Shown here: one piece after another, positions 1-8,454 of the stretch
How the letters are laid out: every line of letters starts with the position of its first letter
Numbering within the stretch: position 1 is the first letter of the stretch
Assembly: GCA_018675575.1 (NCBI GenBank)
Contig: JABGXW010000144.1
Location: 1 to 64,000, forward strand
Direction of reading: 5' to 3'
Source of the DNA: Bacteriovoracaceae bacterium
Lineage (GTDB): Bacteria; Bdellovibrionota; Bacteriovoracia; Bacteriovoracales; Bacteriovoracaceae
DNA length: 64,000 nucleotides
Program-made: the position numbers and the translations under genes
Notes under the pieces: generated by a model
Told to the model about the DNA's origin: nothing
The model's input: only the letters and a program-made list of their open reading frames with translations
Database searches by the model: none

Positions 1-25
1 CCACCCCATTTTTCCCTCTTCGCAA

Positions 26-604
26 ATGACGACATATAAAAATATAATAACATTTATTGAAACCGATCGATTGAGATTACGACAATGGATAGATGATGAC
101 AGGGCACTATTTGCTGAGCTAAACGCTGATCCTCAAAATATGGAATTTTTTCCAAGTCCTATCCTTCGTTCAGATAGTGATATTTTCATTGATAAAATGA
201 TAGCTCTAATTGAAGAAAATGGCTGGGGTCTTTTCTCAGTTGAAATTAATGAAACGAACGAATTCATAGGGTTTATTGGATTAGCGGTTCCCTCGTATAA
301 AACTCACTTCACCCCATGTACTGAAATTGGATGGCGACTTCATAAAAAATATTGGGGAAATGGCTATGCTACAGAAGGTGCAAAAGCTGTTTTAAATTTT
401 GCTTTTAACACCCTTCACAAAGAAGAGATTGTTTCTTTCACTTCTAACCTAAATATTCCCTCAATAAGCGTAATGAAACGAATTGGCATGACTAGAGATA
501 TTCAAGGAGACTTCGAGCATCCAAATGTTAAGGATGGTCATAAATTGAGGCATCATGTTCTTTATCGAATAAATGCATCCGAATTTAAAAATCAAGAAAT
601 ATGA
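26..604 (+). CDS. GNAT N-acetyltransferase, RimJ/RimL-like
   Basis: Single-domain acetyltransferase of about 190 residues, the usual size for the RimJ/RimL branch. It opens with the typical ETDRLRLRQW strand. The acetyl-CoA pyrophosphate loop is visible as KKYWGNGYATEGAK near residues 108-121, followed by the family's late N..SI.VM.RIGM helix. By family knowledge it transfers acetyl from acetyl-CoA to an amine on a protein or small molecule; the substrate cannot be read from sequence. The frame stays open to the window edge, so a start before base 1 is possible. The first 11 bases of the window match the outer end of the family A repeat found downstream at 636. Confidence 0.85.
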   Translation: MTTYKNIITFIETDRLRLRQWIDDDRALFAELNADPQNMEFFPSPILRSDSDIFIDKMIALIEENGWGLFSVEINETNEFIGFIGLAVPSYKTHFTPCTEIGWRLHKKYWGNGYATEGAKAVLNFAFNTLHKEEIVSFTSNLNIPSISVMKRIGMTRDIQGDFEHPNVKDGHKLRHHVLYRINASEFKNQEI

Positions 605-635
605 ATCAGGATGTATTTGCTGTTAGAGAAGAAAG

Positions 636-708
636 CCACCCCATTTATTTTCTTAGACACCCAACGACCGTAGCGTGGTAAAAATTCCAACATCATAGAA
701 TCACGGAC
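636..708 (-). repeat. Interspersed repeat family A, copy 1
   Basis: About 73 bases nearly identical to 9869-9940 and recognisably related to 12921-12991. It begins with CACCCCATTTATTTTCTTAG and ends with ATCATAGAATCACGGAC. The copy lies directly 3' of the minus-strand DUF1801 gene. On the minus strand one frame reads VRDSM.LEFLPRYGRW.SKK, but the copies are too alike to prove coding. Function unknown. Confidence 0.75.
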
Positions 709-719
709 ACGAATTAAGC

Positions 720-1142
720 TTATTTGCAGGGGTATTTTTTTCTCATGGTAACAACAGAAGATTTCAATATCTTTTTTAAAATTTTTAAATCAATATCGTC
801 AATTTTTTTAATATATAAACAAGAACTACCAATTTTATGTTTACCAAGTTTTTTAAGCTCTGATTTATAATCTTTAAACCCCGGCATAACATAAATAGTC
901 AGGTTTGATTTTCTAGGAGAGAACCCCGTGATGGGCCAATCGCCTTCTCTGCCAGAAGCGTAAGTATAATGATATTCTCCATAGCCGATTATGCTTGATC
1001 CCCAAATTTTAGGCCGCTTTCCTGTAACCTCGGTCATTAATTTTTGAATCACTTTACAATCTTTCTTCAATTGAACACTTTCAATAGAATTAATAAATGA
1101 AGTGACACTGGCTTTTGTGGGCTTTGTTTTTGCTTCCGCCAT
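720..1142 (-). CDS. DUF1801 (YdhG-like) domain protein
   Basis: Small soluble protein of 140 residues carrying a DUF1801/YdhG fold. Signs are the IQKLMTEVTGKRPKIWGSS stretch near 32-50, the GYGEYHY strand near 53-59 and the FSPRKSNLTIYVMPG core near 74-88. Family members are small cytosolic proteins of uncertain function; one Bacillus member is described as an iron chaperone, so no role is assigned here. GGAGAAAT just before the ATG supports the start. It is the last gene of a minus-strand operon, 11 bases after the two-domain VOC gene, and is followed by repeat A. Confidence 0.8.
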   Translation of the reverse strand: MAEAKTKPTKASVTSFINSIESVQLKKDCKVIQKLMTEVTGKRPKIWGSSIIGYGEYHYTYASGREGDWPITGFSPRKSNLTIYVMPGFKDYKSELKKLGKHKIGSSCLYIKKIDDIDLKILKKILKSSVVTMRKKYPCK

Positions 1143-1153
1143 TATTTCTCCTA

Positions 1154-1846
1154 TTAATCGTTAAAAATAAAAAACAAAGTATGACCTGGGTCACGAATGA
1201 TAATGTTGTCAACAATTCCTTTATCGTTAAAACAATTAATTTCTTCTGAAATTGGAATTTTAACTTCGCGAATTTTTTTAATAATTTCTGGATTTTTCCC
1301 ACTATTAAAATAAGTTAATCCCGGATTAGAAAACGAATGAGGACAAGATTCAAGTTTCATAACACTAATATCAATTCCATTTCCAGCAGATAATGTCATC
1401 CAACCTTGTTCAACTCCACCATTTGAAATGGCGTAACCCAAAATCTCCCAAAAGGAGAGAGAGTTATTGAAATCAACTGTTTCAATGCTGAGTCCCGCAA
1501 AGTTTCCTATAAGGCCAAAAGCTTTTTCATCATTTGAAATATTATACTCTTCTCCTGACACTAAATAAACTTTAACACCATTTGGATCAACAGCAATATA
1601 TCCTTCTTCTGTTTTATGTATTGGAGTTATTTTTTCTAATTCTTTAATTACAGAAGTCCAGTTATTAGAAAATAACTTTATACCTTTTCTAGCGTATTTA
1701 TGATTATTAATTTCAACAACAGCTTTGCCATCTGTATAAATATTTCGTTTTTCACATTCAATTCTTTCAAAACCTAGTCTCGAATAAAAGTTCACACTTG
1801 CTTCCAGATTAGTTGTTGGAGTTTGAAAAATAGCTTTTGTTTGCAT
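1154..1846 (-). CDS. Two-domain VOC (glyoxalase/bleomycin-resistance fold) protein
   Basis: Tandem vicinal-oxygen-chelate protein of 230 residues. The first half begins AIFQTPTTNLEASVNFYSRL, the classic beta-strand then Y..LGF helix; the second begins near residue 117 with FAGLSIETVDFNNSLSFWEI. The C-terminal strand DPGHTLFFIF is the usual last strand of the fold. The metal-ligand pattern of a true glyoxalase I is not evident, so a binding or resistance role is as likely as catalysis. It sits 8 bases after the AraC/GyrI regulator and 11 before DUF1801. A GAGG ribosome site precedes the ATG. Confidence 0.75.
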   Translation of the reverse strand: MQTKAIFQTPTTNLEASVNFYSRLGFERIECEKRNIYTDGKAVVEINNHKYARKGIKLFSNNWTSVIKELEKITPIHKTEEGYIAVDPNGVKVYLVSGEEYNISNDEKAFGLIGNFAGLSIETVDFNNSLSFWEILGYAISNGGVEQGWMTLSAGNGIDISVMKLESCPHSFSNPGLTYFNSGKNPEIIKKIREVKIPISEEINCFNDKGIVDNIIIRDPGHTLFFIFND

Positions 1847-1854
1847 AATTACCT

Positions 1855-2760
1855 CTATATATTTCTTATGGGATAATGAAGCTCAAGGCGCATGTCCGAC
1901 CAATCATAAACCGATGATTCATTTACAAATACTTCTAAATGAGGTCTATCATCCAGCAATGCTTTATTATGTGGTAGCCAATAGTAGCTAAAGTAATCAA
2001 GAGTGTCTGTTTCAGCCTCTAAATCTCCACGCATTTTCACGACGGCGTATTTACCTGCTGGAATCATTTGGATATTCATTCCCGGCATCAACTCCCCCTC
2101 CCAATCTACGGGAAGAACAATTCCTGCATCATAAATAAATCGTAAATAATGATCTAAGTCGAAATCTTCATAACAAATACCTACCGGACCAAAAGGATTA
2201 AATAAAGCGATACCCTCTTTAATAGCCCACTCAGTTATTGCTATCAAGCTCTCTTCTGGATTACTACCACCGCCTTCCATCGCATTTAAAACTCTCAAAT
2301 ATCCAAGCCTAATTGCATCATGATTTCGAATCTCAATTTCAGAAATAGCAGAGCATGCCATACCCCTTTTAAATTTTTCTATCCTAAAAAAGCGCTCTTT
2401 TCGGTCATCATTAACAGAGAAATTTGCCCCTTTCTGGATATCTGTCGGAGTCAAATTAAAAGCTTGTTTTACTGAACGAGTGAAATCAGTAGCAGATTCA
2501 AATCCATATTCCATCCCAATATCCATAACAGAATCTTTTCTATAACGAATTTCTTGAACAGCACGTCTAAGTCGATGACGCTTCAAAAATTTCCCTGGGG
2601 TTTCTCCCAAATTTTTTTTAAATAATTGATTAAGATAGCTGGAAGATAAACCCACTTTTGTAGATAACTCTGAAATTTGGCCCTTAAAAGACAAATCCGA
2701 TCGAAGTATATTTATAGCATGATTTAATCTCTTAATTTCTTCCATAGGTTTTATTATCAT
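1855..2760 (-). CDS. AraC-family regulator with GyrI-like effector domain
   Basis: Transcription regulator of 301 residues with the DNA-binding domain first. Two helix-turn-helices of the AraC type occupy about residues 10-110; the second carries DIGMEYGFESATDFTRSVKQ and FNLTPTDIQKG, the family signature. Residues 140-300 look like a GyrI/Rob-type effector domain with a late E.FVNESS.YDWSDMRLELHYPI strand set. Such proteins bind small amphipathic molecules and switch nearby detoxification genes, which fits the VOC genes on both sides. Its start overlaps the stop of the upstream secreted VOC gene by ATGA, so the two are translationally coupled. A second Met at residue 6 is an alternative start. 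Confidence 0.88.
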   Translation of the reverse strand: MIIKPMEEIKRLNHAINILRSDLSFKGQISELSTKVGLSSSYLNQLFKKNLGETPGKFLKRHRLRRAVQEIRYRKDSVMDIGMEYGFESATDFTRSVKQAFNLTPTDIQKGANFSVNDDRKERFFRIEKFKRGMACSAISEIEIRNHDAIRLGYLRVLNAMEGGGSNPEESLIAITEWAIKEGIALFNPFGPVGICYEDFDLDHYLRFIYDAGIVLPVDWEGELMPGMNIQMIPAGKYAVVKMRGDLEAETDTLDYFSYYWLPHNKALLDDRPHLEVFVNESSVYDWSDMRLELHYPIRNI

Positions 2761-3176
2761 TTGCCATGATCTTGCGCAACGCCAGTAACAAGTAAAATAT
2801 TTTGGCCTTCTGGGGACATAAATGTAACACCTATAATTTTGCCATCAGCACCTTTGATATAATGATCAATTTTGACTCCATCTTTTTCTAATTCTTTAAT
2901 TCTTTCAATTGCTTTTGGATGAAAAAATGTCAAATATTGGCCACTCCATTCATTTGTTTCATGAAGCCCAATAGCCGCTTTACCTTGAACCAAAATTGCC
3001 CATGGGTAAGGATCAGCTTCTTTTAGTTTCAATGTGAAACCAAGGGTCTTCCAATACGAAATAGAACTATCAATGTCATCAGTTTGCAAAGATACTTCCC
3101 CTAAGTTTCCTAAAGGTGATCCTGCATAAGTGATTATGCTAGTCATTAATAAAGCCATTATAAATAAAGTTTTCAT
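2757..3176 (-). CDS. Secreted single-domain VOC protein
   Basis: Glyoxalase-fold protein of about 139 residues with an export signal: MKTLFIMALLMTSIITYAG then a likely cleavage after YAG. The mature part starts with the VOC strand LGEVSLQTDDIDSSISYWKT and ends with the VTFMSPEGQNILLVTG strand. The ATG at 3176 is chosen because GGAGGAG lies directly upstream; a TTG at 3194 would put that ribosome site inside the gene. It is the first gene of the operon and overlaps the AraC-type regulator by four bases. A periplasmic VOC protein beside a cytoplasmic one suggests handling of one compound in two compartments; this is inference. Confidence 0.75.
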   Translation of the reverse strand: MKTLFIMALLMTSIITYAGSPLGNLGEVSLQTDDIDSSISYWKTLGFTLKLKEADPYPWAILVQGKAAIGLHETNEWSGQYLTFFHPKAIERIKELEKDGVKIDHYIKGADGKIIGVTFMSPEGQNILLVTGVAQDHGK

Positions 3177-3194
3177 TACTCCTCCATTTTTCAA

Positions 3195-3421
3195 TTTTTA
3201 TGAGGATAGCTTAGGATAGAAGAGGTGTCTTATCAGAAATTGCGACACGACACGTAAGAAATAAAGCCTCAGCCGCTGCCACGGCCGTGGTCGCGAAAGC
3301 TTTGGTTGAGGTTTTCAGAGACGGGTCTTGTATAGGACGCTACCCCTTTTTGAGGAGGTCCCTCTGGCAGGTTTTGGCTGGCCTGCTGATCTTTCTTTTT
3401 TATCGACTAATGATTATTGCA
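3195..3421. other. Intergenic stretch with repeat B and a weak hairpin
   Basis: No convincing gene. It contains repeat B copy 1 at 3281-3305. A five-base stem GCAGG/CCTGC lies around 3367-3386, followed by a T-rich run that could act as a plus-strand terminator. On the minus strand a short frame ending at the repeat reads NQSFRDHGRGSG then stop, sharing QSFRDHGR with the second copy at 14.9 kb. Confidence 0.4.
3281..3305. repeat. Repeat family B, copy 1
   Basis: Twenty-five bases around ACGGCCGTGGTCGCGAAA match 14881-14905 with one mismatch. The segment is far richer in G and C than its surroundings and includes the palindrome CCACGGCCGTGG. Both copies lie in gene-poor gaps. The role is unknown; a shared remnant of one gene is possible. 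Confidence 0.55.
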
Positions 3422-3595
3422 TTAAGTGATTTTTGTTGTGTTTATTTTTACTAGATTGAAATCAATATGATTTCCAGTGGCAGTGTCAGTCCTAGCACAA
3501 AATGGACAATCATAATTACAGGCGCGGGAAAGCTCCATATTTATCTGGAACGGAAAGTAGGCATCATAGGTTAGCTGAGCCCCAATTTTATAAAT
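3422..3595 (-). pseudogene. Radical SAM enzyme remnant (Fe-S cluster motif only)
   Basis: An open minus-strand stretch with a Met at 3538 reads MELSRACNYDCPFCARTDT and stops at 3422. C-NYD-C-PF-C is the CxxxCxxC motif that binds the radical SAM [4Fe-4S] cluster, and the preceding PFQIN strand is the usual first strand of the barrel. In-frame sequence extends upstream of the Met (IYKIGAQLTYDAYFPFQ), as expected for a longer ancestor. Only about 60 of the more than 300 residues of a normal enzyme remain, so this is a decayed fragment. SPASM/peptide-maturase relatives often begin this way, but the subfamily cannot be decided. Confidence 0.6.
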
Positions 3596-3747
3596 TGATT
3601 TACTAAAAATGACTTCCCCAATTGTTAAACATCTGAAAAAAATATTTTTTTAGCAGCGTATTTTCTAATGAAGCTTTTTAATATTCTAAATATTAACATG
3701 CCTTTAACACATCAGCACAAGTATAACAGAACATGATGATATCAGTC

Positions 3748-5547
3748 TTATTTTCTATATTGATTATACCCAAAATCTTGTAGATGGTACCATTCTGTAT
3801 TAAAAATACTTAAAATTAAAAGTTTTAAGTTTTGATGCTTTTTTAACTCTAATCCTAACTTCTCTAAAAGTTGATAAACTTTAGTTTCACCAGCGTCATG
3901 TATTTTTTTACGTTTTAATAGTTGGTTCAAATTAATCTTTATACCTGTAAAGTATTCAAAATATCTTTTCGAAATACAGATATAAGGATCTATCTGATCA
4001 GTCATTGCTTTTCCTAATCCTTCTATATTTGAAAATTCTTTTTCAATTAATTTATCATAAAAATTTCTATAGATTAGATAGGCTTTTTCATTTCCATTAG
4101 CGTATGGTAGATTGGGATGTTTAAAGTTAATAAGGTTTTTAGTTGAAACGGGAAACATCGTTTGCAAATGCACCTTGTCCATATCCTCCAAGTCAAGTTC
4201 TGCTGCTATCAGATTATTTAACAGCACAGTTACATTTTTGGCTGATATGGCCATGCTATCAATGGAGACATGACATTGCATACATTGTTCCGATTTTTCA
4301 AAGGCCAGATCTCTATCTTCGTCATCATCTTCATCCATGTAATTTTTAGAATCTGAAATTTTAATGACTGGCAAATCTCTACAAAATAAATCCCTAAAAA
4401 TCCCCTTAGACCATGTTCTCATATTATGTTGCCCGTCCTCCATAATAGTACCAAGATTATTTCCGAAATTAAGAACAAGATAACCAGGAGATCCCAATAA
4501 CCCTCCCCCAAAACCTTTGTTAAAGTCAGTGTTTAATTTAATTGGTTTTCTAACTGCATCAGATATAAAGCCAATATTAATTTTATTCTGATTCATTGCG
4601 GTGGCAGTGACTCCTACCAATGATCCCCGCTCTAGATACTTTGGACGCGGCAACCAAGGCATAGGCTTTGTTGCATCTTGCCCTAGAGAAAGTAAAAAGC
4701 TTTCCATGGGTTGATAGAGTTCTAATTTCGATCTATAAACTAAATAATCACTTTTGAATTCTGACTTTCTTATTGCTGAATACGTAACCTCGCCAGAGAA
4801 TATTTCTTTAAACGGCACCTGGTCGTTAAATAAACTACGAGTAATATACAATGCAACGTCATTGGGATCAAAAAACTCAAAGGTACCCCACGTTTGATTA
4901 TTATTTGCAAAATTATAATTTGGAAACCAGCTACTGTGTAAAGATTGAAAATTTCGAAGCATTAGTTTTTGAGTAGTAAAATCTATATTATTAATATCTA
5001 ACTTATTTTTGTTAAACTTCATTCCCTTTACAAGCTTGTTGCAAGCATCTAATCCTTTAAGTTCTCCATTCTTAATTTTTTTAATGAATATATTACTAGG
5101 GGTGGGCCGAGCTTGGGTAAGATGTCCGTAACATCGATAGAATAACCTTAAATCACTTATGATTTTTTTTTCATTTGAAGCAGTGTTATTAGATTTCGGT
5201 TTAATTAACTTCGCCGTTAATATCCAATTTTCGACTATCGATAACTCTTCAGCTGTTAAATCTTCCTGTTTATCTATTGGCATATTCCCTTTCCCTTTCA
5301 CATGTGTCCCTCTTAGAGAAAGAAAAAAAGGACTTTGTTTGGGGTTTCCTGGAATAATATAATCACTTAATATCCACTGATTAGTAGTGTTCCAGATCAT
5401 TTCAGAGTGGCAGCTTACACATTTCTCCTGGATGATGGGAAATACTTTAGCAAAGTGAGTGTCTGTCCCACTAGGTAATGCTAGCGTCGGTTTTTTATTA
5501 CAAGAAAAACAAAAGAATAGAATAATCAATACAGTAAAATAATTCAT
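3748..5547 (-). CDS. Two-heme c-type cytochrome lipoprotein
   Basis: Large exported protein of about 599 residues. The N-terminus MNYFTVLIILFFCFSC is a lipoprotein signal ending in a Cys, so attachment to a membrane is likely. Two c-type heme sites are visible: KCVSCH early (about residue 46) and QCMQCH in the middle (about residue 430). The ATG at 5547 is preferred over a GTG at 5559 because it gives a four-base ATGA overlap with the upstream gene. Early text (KGKGNMPIDK, LTAEELSIVENWI) resembles the cytochrome domains that accompany exported DUF1501-type proteins in Planctomycetes. Last gene of a three-gene operon with the Tat-exported protein at 6098; electron acceptor or donor unknown. 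Confidence 0.7.
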   Translation of the reverse strand: MNYFTVLIILFFCFSCNKKPTLALPSGTDTHFAKVFPIIQEKCVSCHSEMIWNTTNQWILSDYIIPGNPKQSPFFLSLRGTHVKGKGNMPIDKQEDLTAEELSIVENWILTAKLIKPKSNNTASNEKKIISDLRLFYRCYGHLTQARPTPSNIFIKKIKNGELKGLDACNKLVKGMKFNKNKLDINNIDFTTQKLMLRNFQSLHSSWFPNYNFANNNQTWGTFEFFDPNDVALYITRSLFNDQVPFKEIFSGEVTYSAIRKSEFKSDYLVYRSKLELYQPMESFLLSLGQDATKPMPWLPRPKYLERGSLVGVTATAMNQNKINIGFISDAVRKPIKLNTDFNKGFGGGLLGSPGYLVLNFGNNLGTIMEDGQHNMRTWSKGIFRDLFCRDLPVIKISDSKNYMDEDDDEDRDLAFEKSEQCMQCHVSIDSMAISAKNVTVLLNNLIAAELDLEDMDKVHLQTMFPVSTKNLINFKHPNLPYANGNEKAYLIYRNFYDKLIEKEFSNIEGLGKAMTDQIDPYICISKRYFEYFTGIKINLNQLLKRKKIHDAGETKVYQLLEKLGLELKKHQNLKLLILSIFNTEWYHLQDFGYNQYRK

Positions 5548-6101
5548 GGAATTTGCCACCTTTCAGACTGGCAAAGAAGTTCCGAATAGGTTTTCCAAAA
5601 ATATTTTTTATTCAAGGTTTTAATAATATTTTCAATTTCACTATTGGACAAATTATCCCATGGATAGAATGAATGATAATAGCTTTGTATTTTATCTTTA
5701 AATTCCTTTACATTATTTAATACTTTTAATGAGAATTTCAATGTCTTCTGATCTTGGCTCAGTTTTTGGCAAAGATTTTTCATCTGCATAGTACGCAATG
5801 TGCTTGGCTGTGAAATCATGTGACTTCTTAGGTCCGGCATGCCATTAAAACATTTATATAATGTTCCACTAGACCCTTTCTTTTTGCTAAGAACAACTTC
5901 ATATGGGTCACATGGACCTCCAAAAAAATCACTGTACGGTAAGAGGGCCTTTTGCAAAATAATTTTCGATTCAGGACCATAGATATTTTCAAGTACCGAA
6001 TTAACATAATATTTATTTCCCATCCGAGGCTGAAACATCAGGCTGTTAGCTGAGATGGCCGAAGAACTAAATATGAATATCATTATTATTATTTTTATCA
6101 T
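5544..6101 (-). CDS. Exported protein of unknown function in cytochrome operon
   Basis: Not recognised. It has 185 residues, with a signal peptide MIKIIIMIFIFSSSAISA followed by a soluble domain. Four Cys occur in the mature protein (in GGPCDPYE, LYKCFNG, NLCQKL and LLCQSERW), consistent with periplasmic disulfides. It is locked between the Tat-exported protein and the two-heme lipoprotein by four-base overlaps on both sides, so it is probably a small partner of those two. No heme motif or catalytic signature is visible. Confidence 0.65.
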   Translation of the reverse strand: MIKIIIMIFIFSSSAISANSLMFQPRMGNKYYVNSVLENIYGPESKIILQKALLPYSDFFGGPCDPYEVVLSKKKGSSGTLYKCFNGMPDLRSHMISQPSTLRTMQMKNLCQKLSQDQKTLKFSLKVLNNVKEFKDKIQSYYHSFYPWDNLSNSEIENIIKTLNKKYFWKTYSELLCQSERWQIP

Positions 6102-7813
6102 CTTTGATTATCAATATTTATCGCAGAAATTCGTTTTTTTAAACCTGCTGTTTTATCCATATAAATTAAACTCGGATCAATAGAGGTAATTGAGTCAACT
6201 CCCATCAAGTAAGACATACTTGACATTATATTTCTGTAGCTTAAATGACGTCCTTTTAATTCTTGATGGGGAGCTCCAAAACCCCAAGTCCCAACTCTCT
6301 TGTTTGGTGTTTCAAAGTATGGAGAACTTGTATAAATATTTCCCATTAGGTGGAGACCGCTCAATTTGTCAGTAATAATTGTTGATGTATGACCTTGCCA
6401 ACCATGATCACTTCCGGCTTGATCTATTTTAGGTGTACGCTCAAACTCTGTGGTTAAGTGAATAATGGTCTTATCCATTTTCTTTATTTTTCTAAGATTT
6501 TCCTTAAACATTAGAAGACAATGGGAGAATACATAAAAATATGTATTATTCACGATAAAGTCTGGATAATGTCCTGTTTGATGGGTATCAAAGTTAAACT
6601 CCTCATCTGATTCGTTAAAGCTTTTAGTCCCTTTTTTTCGAACTAGTTTAGGTTCTATATTATTTTTTATTCTAACTTGAGATATTTGATCTAACTCGAG
6701 CGCATTTTCTATATTTAAATGTTCTGGAGGAATCATCATCATCAAAATTGATGATGTAATTTTATTTTTTATTAAAAATTCCGAGATAGCAAATTGTTCT
6801 GCCATCTTGGGAAATTCAATCTTCTTTACCATGGATCTGAAGTCATCATTTCCTGCAAAATAACCTGAGAACATCTGCGGCCCAAGTATTGAATGTGGAT
6901 TAGCATTAGTGGAAGTGATAGGTAATTCGATTCCACCTAATTTCTCTTTCATAAAAAATGTTTTGCTTAAAGTACCAATGGCCTGATCTATAATGGTCGT
7001 ATATTTTTTTACTAATTCTTCATATTCACCTGATAATAAATTTATATTCTTTTTTAAAAGGTCTTTTGCATTCGCCCTTGTAGATTGAAATAAAGGCTTA
7101 TGTGATGAGTTTTTATTCAATAATTTAATAATTTCAGAATAATTTGATTGTGTTTTTTCTTTCTGTACAGAACCAAAAAGTGCTTGGAAATAATCTTGAG
7201 AATGTTTTATATTAACCGGACTCTGGCCCTGATGGGACTTAAAGGCTCCCGGAGCAGAAGCTTGTGAAGATATCTTTTGCATTAATTGCACAGTTGTTAA
7301 AGGTAAGTGAGATAAATCTGACAGCTGCCCAGTCAACGAGACCTCTCCACTAAATGGGGCCACAAGCTTACGACTGTTTAAGTCGTGCCCATCTGCCCCC
7401 ATATTACAACCTCTTATAATCATAGAGTTCTCAAAAAGAGATCCTATATTCTTTTTTTGATTAAGAATTTTAATATTTTCATTCCAAAGCATAGGGGCAG
7501 CTATTCCATGCATATTAATATGTTCATATTGAAAGCCACTTTTTTTTGAATACGTAGTCGAGATCATTTCTTCTTTTTTAAAAGGAGAGAATTCCTTAGG
7601 TTTTAAAATAGAATCAAAATACCAACGTGAGGGAGAGCCATATAAGTTGATTTGAACATAACTCATTTCTAAAGCTCCAACATTTGAATTATTTAATGCT
7701 GACTGAGCCTGGGCAGTGGATAAAATAGTTAATGGATCGAGTAATGTGTTTACTCCTAACATTAAACCTAATTTATTAAAATCTCTTCTGTTATTTTTTG
7801 GCATGTCTTCCAT
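6098..7813 (-). CDS. Tat-exported DUF1501-like protein
   Basis: 571-residue exported protein. The N-terminus carries a twin-arginine signal, NRRDFNKLG followed by a short hydrophobic stretch and AQA. The body resembles the DUF1501/DUF1552 sulfatase-like exported proteins: IIRGCNMGADGHD near 130-145, a long helical middle, then IHLTTEFERTPK and DHGWQGHTS, where the phosphatase-like metal ligands would lie. Family members are usually paired with cytochrome-containing partners, as here. Substrate and activity are unknown. ATG codons at 7813 and 7804 are both possible starts. The gene overlaps the end of the upstream truncated frame, and its stop overlaps the next start by four bases. Confidence 0.65.
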   Translation of the reverse strand: MEDMPKNNRRDFNKLGLMLGVNTLLDPLTILSTAQAQSALNNSNVGALEMSYVQINLYGSPSRWYFDSILKPKEFSPFKKEEMISTTYSKKSGFQYEHINMHGIAAPMLWNENIKILNQKKNIGSLFENSMIIRGCNMGADGHDLNSRKLVAPFSGEVSLTGQLSDLSHLPLTTVQLMQKISSQASAPGAFKSHQGQSPVNIKHSQDYFQALFGSVQKEKTQSNYSEIIKLLNKNSSHKPLFQSTRANAKDLLKKNINLLSGEYEELVKKYTTIIDQAIGTLSKTFFMKEKLGGIELPITSTNANPHSILGPQMFSGYFAGNDDFRSMVKKIEFPKMAEQFAISEFLIKNKITSSILMMMIPPEHLNIENALELDQISQVRIKNNIEPKLVRKKGTKSFNESDEEFNFDTHQTGHYPDFIVNNTYFYVFSHCLLMFKENLRKIKKMDKTIIHLTTEFERTPKIDQAGSDHGWQGHTSTIITDKLSGLHLMGNIYTSSPYFETPNKRVGTWGFGAPHQELKGRHLSYRNIMSSMSYLMGVDSITSIDPSLIYMDKTAGLKKRISAINIDNQR

Positions 7814-8423
7814 ATAAATTTATATTATCAGGATCAGAAAAAGTAAAATCAAATTTATATTTTTTTATCAAGTTTATAATCAATCTAGGGATTTCATATA
7901 GGGGCATTCTTATACCGCGGACCCTAAACTCATCAAACTTATTGGGTTTGATAAATTTTGTGAAATTAACCAATAAAACAGGATTTATCAAAGGGATCCA
8001 ACGCACTAAGTTTTGCTTAAGAATAAATTGAATTACTGCTTGTGGAAGAATGGGAATGAGTACAAATAAAACCTGATATCTTCTTCGCAATATATTTTCA
8101 TTTAAAAAGGTCCCACCAGAGACAGAAGAACGGGTATAGTCACCACGATCAATTTTTGCAATGGTCCCATCATCAATAAGGTTAGATTTTTTAGCATAAC
8201 CATATATTTCTGGTGAATGTCTGCGAGTCCATTTTTTTTGACCATTATCTGCATATATTTTTACCTTGGCTACAGCAAAATCACCATAGCTGATAATTCT
8301 TTCGCCAGTAACTAATTTAAATGATTCTGAATATTTAGCTCTGTAATCTAAAGCTAATATCTGCTTTAAATCAATACTATTATTACAATTGAATTTGGTT
8401 TTACTAGTAATTGCGGCTAAATA
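7791..8423 (-). pseudogene. 5'-truncated protein of unknown function upstream of the Tat/cytochrome operon
   Basis: An open minus-strand frame of 211 codons runs from 8423 to the stop at 7791 with no ATG in it. The only near-start is a TTG at 8090, which would leave out well-formed sequence such as FKLVTGERIISYGDFAVAK and SPEIYGYAKKSNLIDDG. This looks like the C-terminal two thirds of a larger gene whose front was deleted. It ends inside the start of the DUF1501-like gene, so it was probably first in that operon. The family is not recognised; a hydrophobic stretch (VLFVLIPILPQAVIQFIL) could be a membrane segment. Confidence 0.5.
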
Positions 8424-8454
8424 TCAAACGGGTCTGAACATTACTCATTTTAAC

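Noticed and set aside
1090-1302. Minus-strand frame of 70 codons
   Set aside because: Overlaps the VOC and DUF1801 genes in another frame and has no protein-like pattern.
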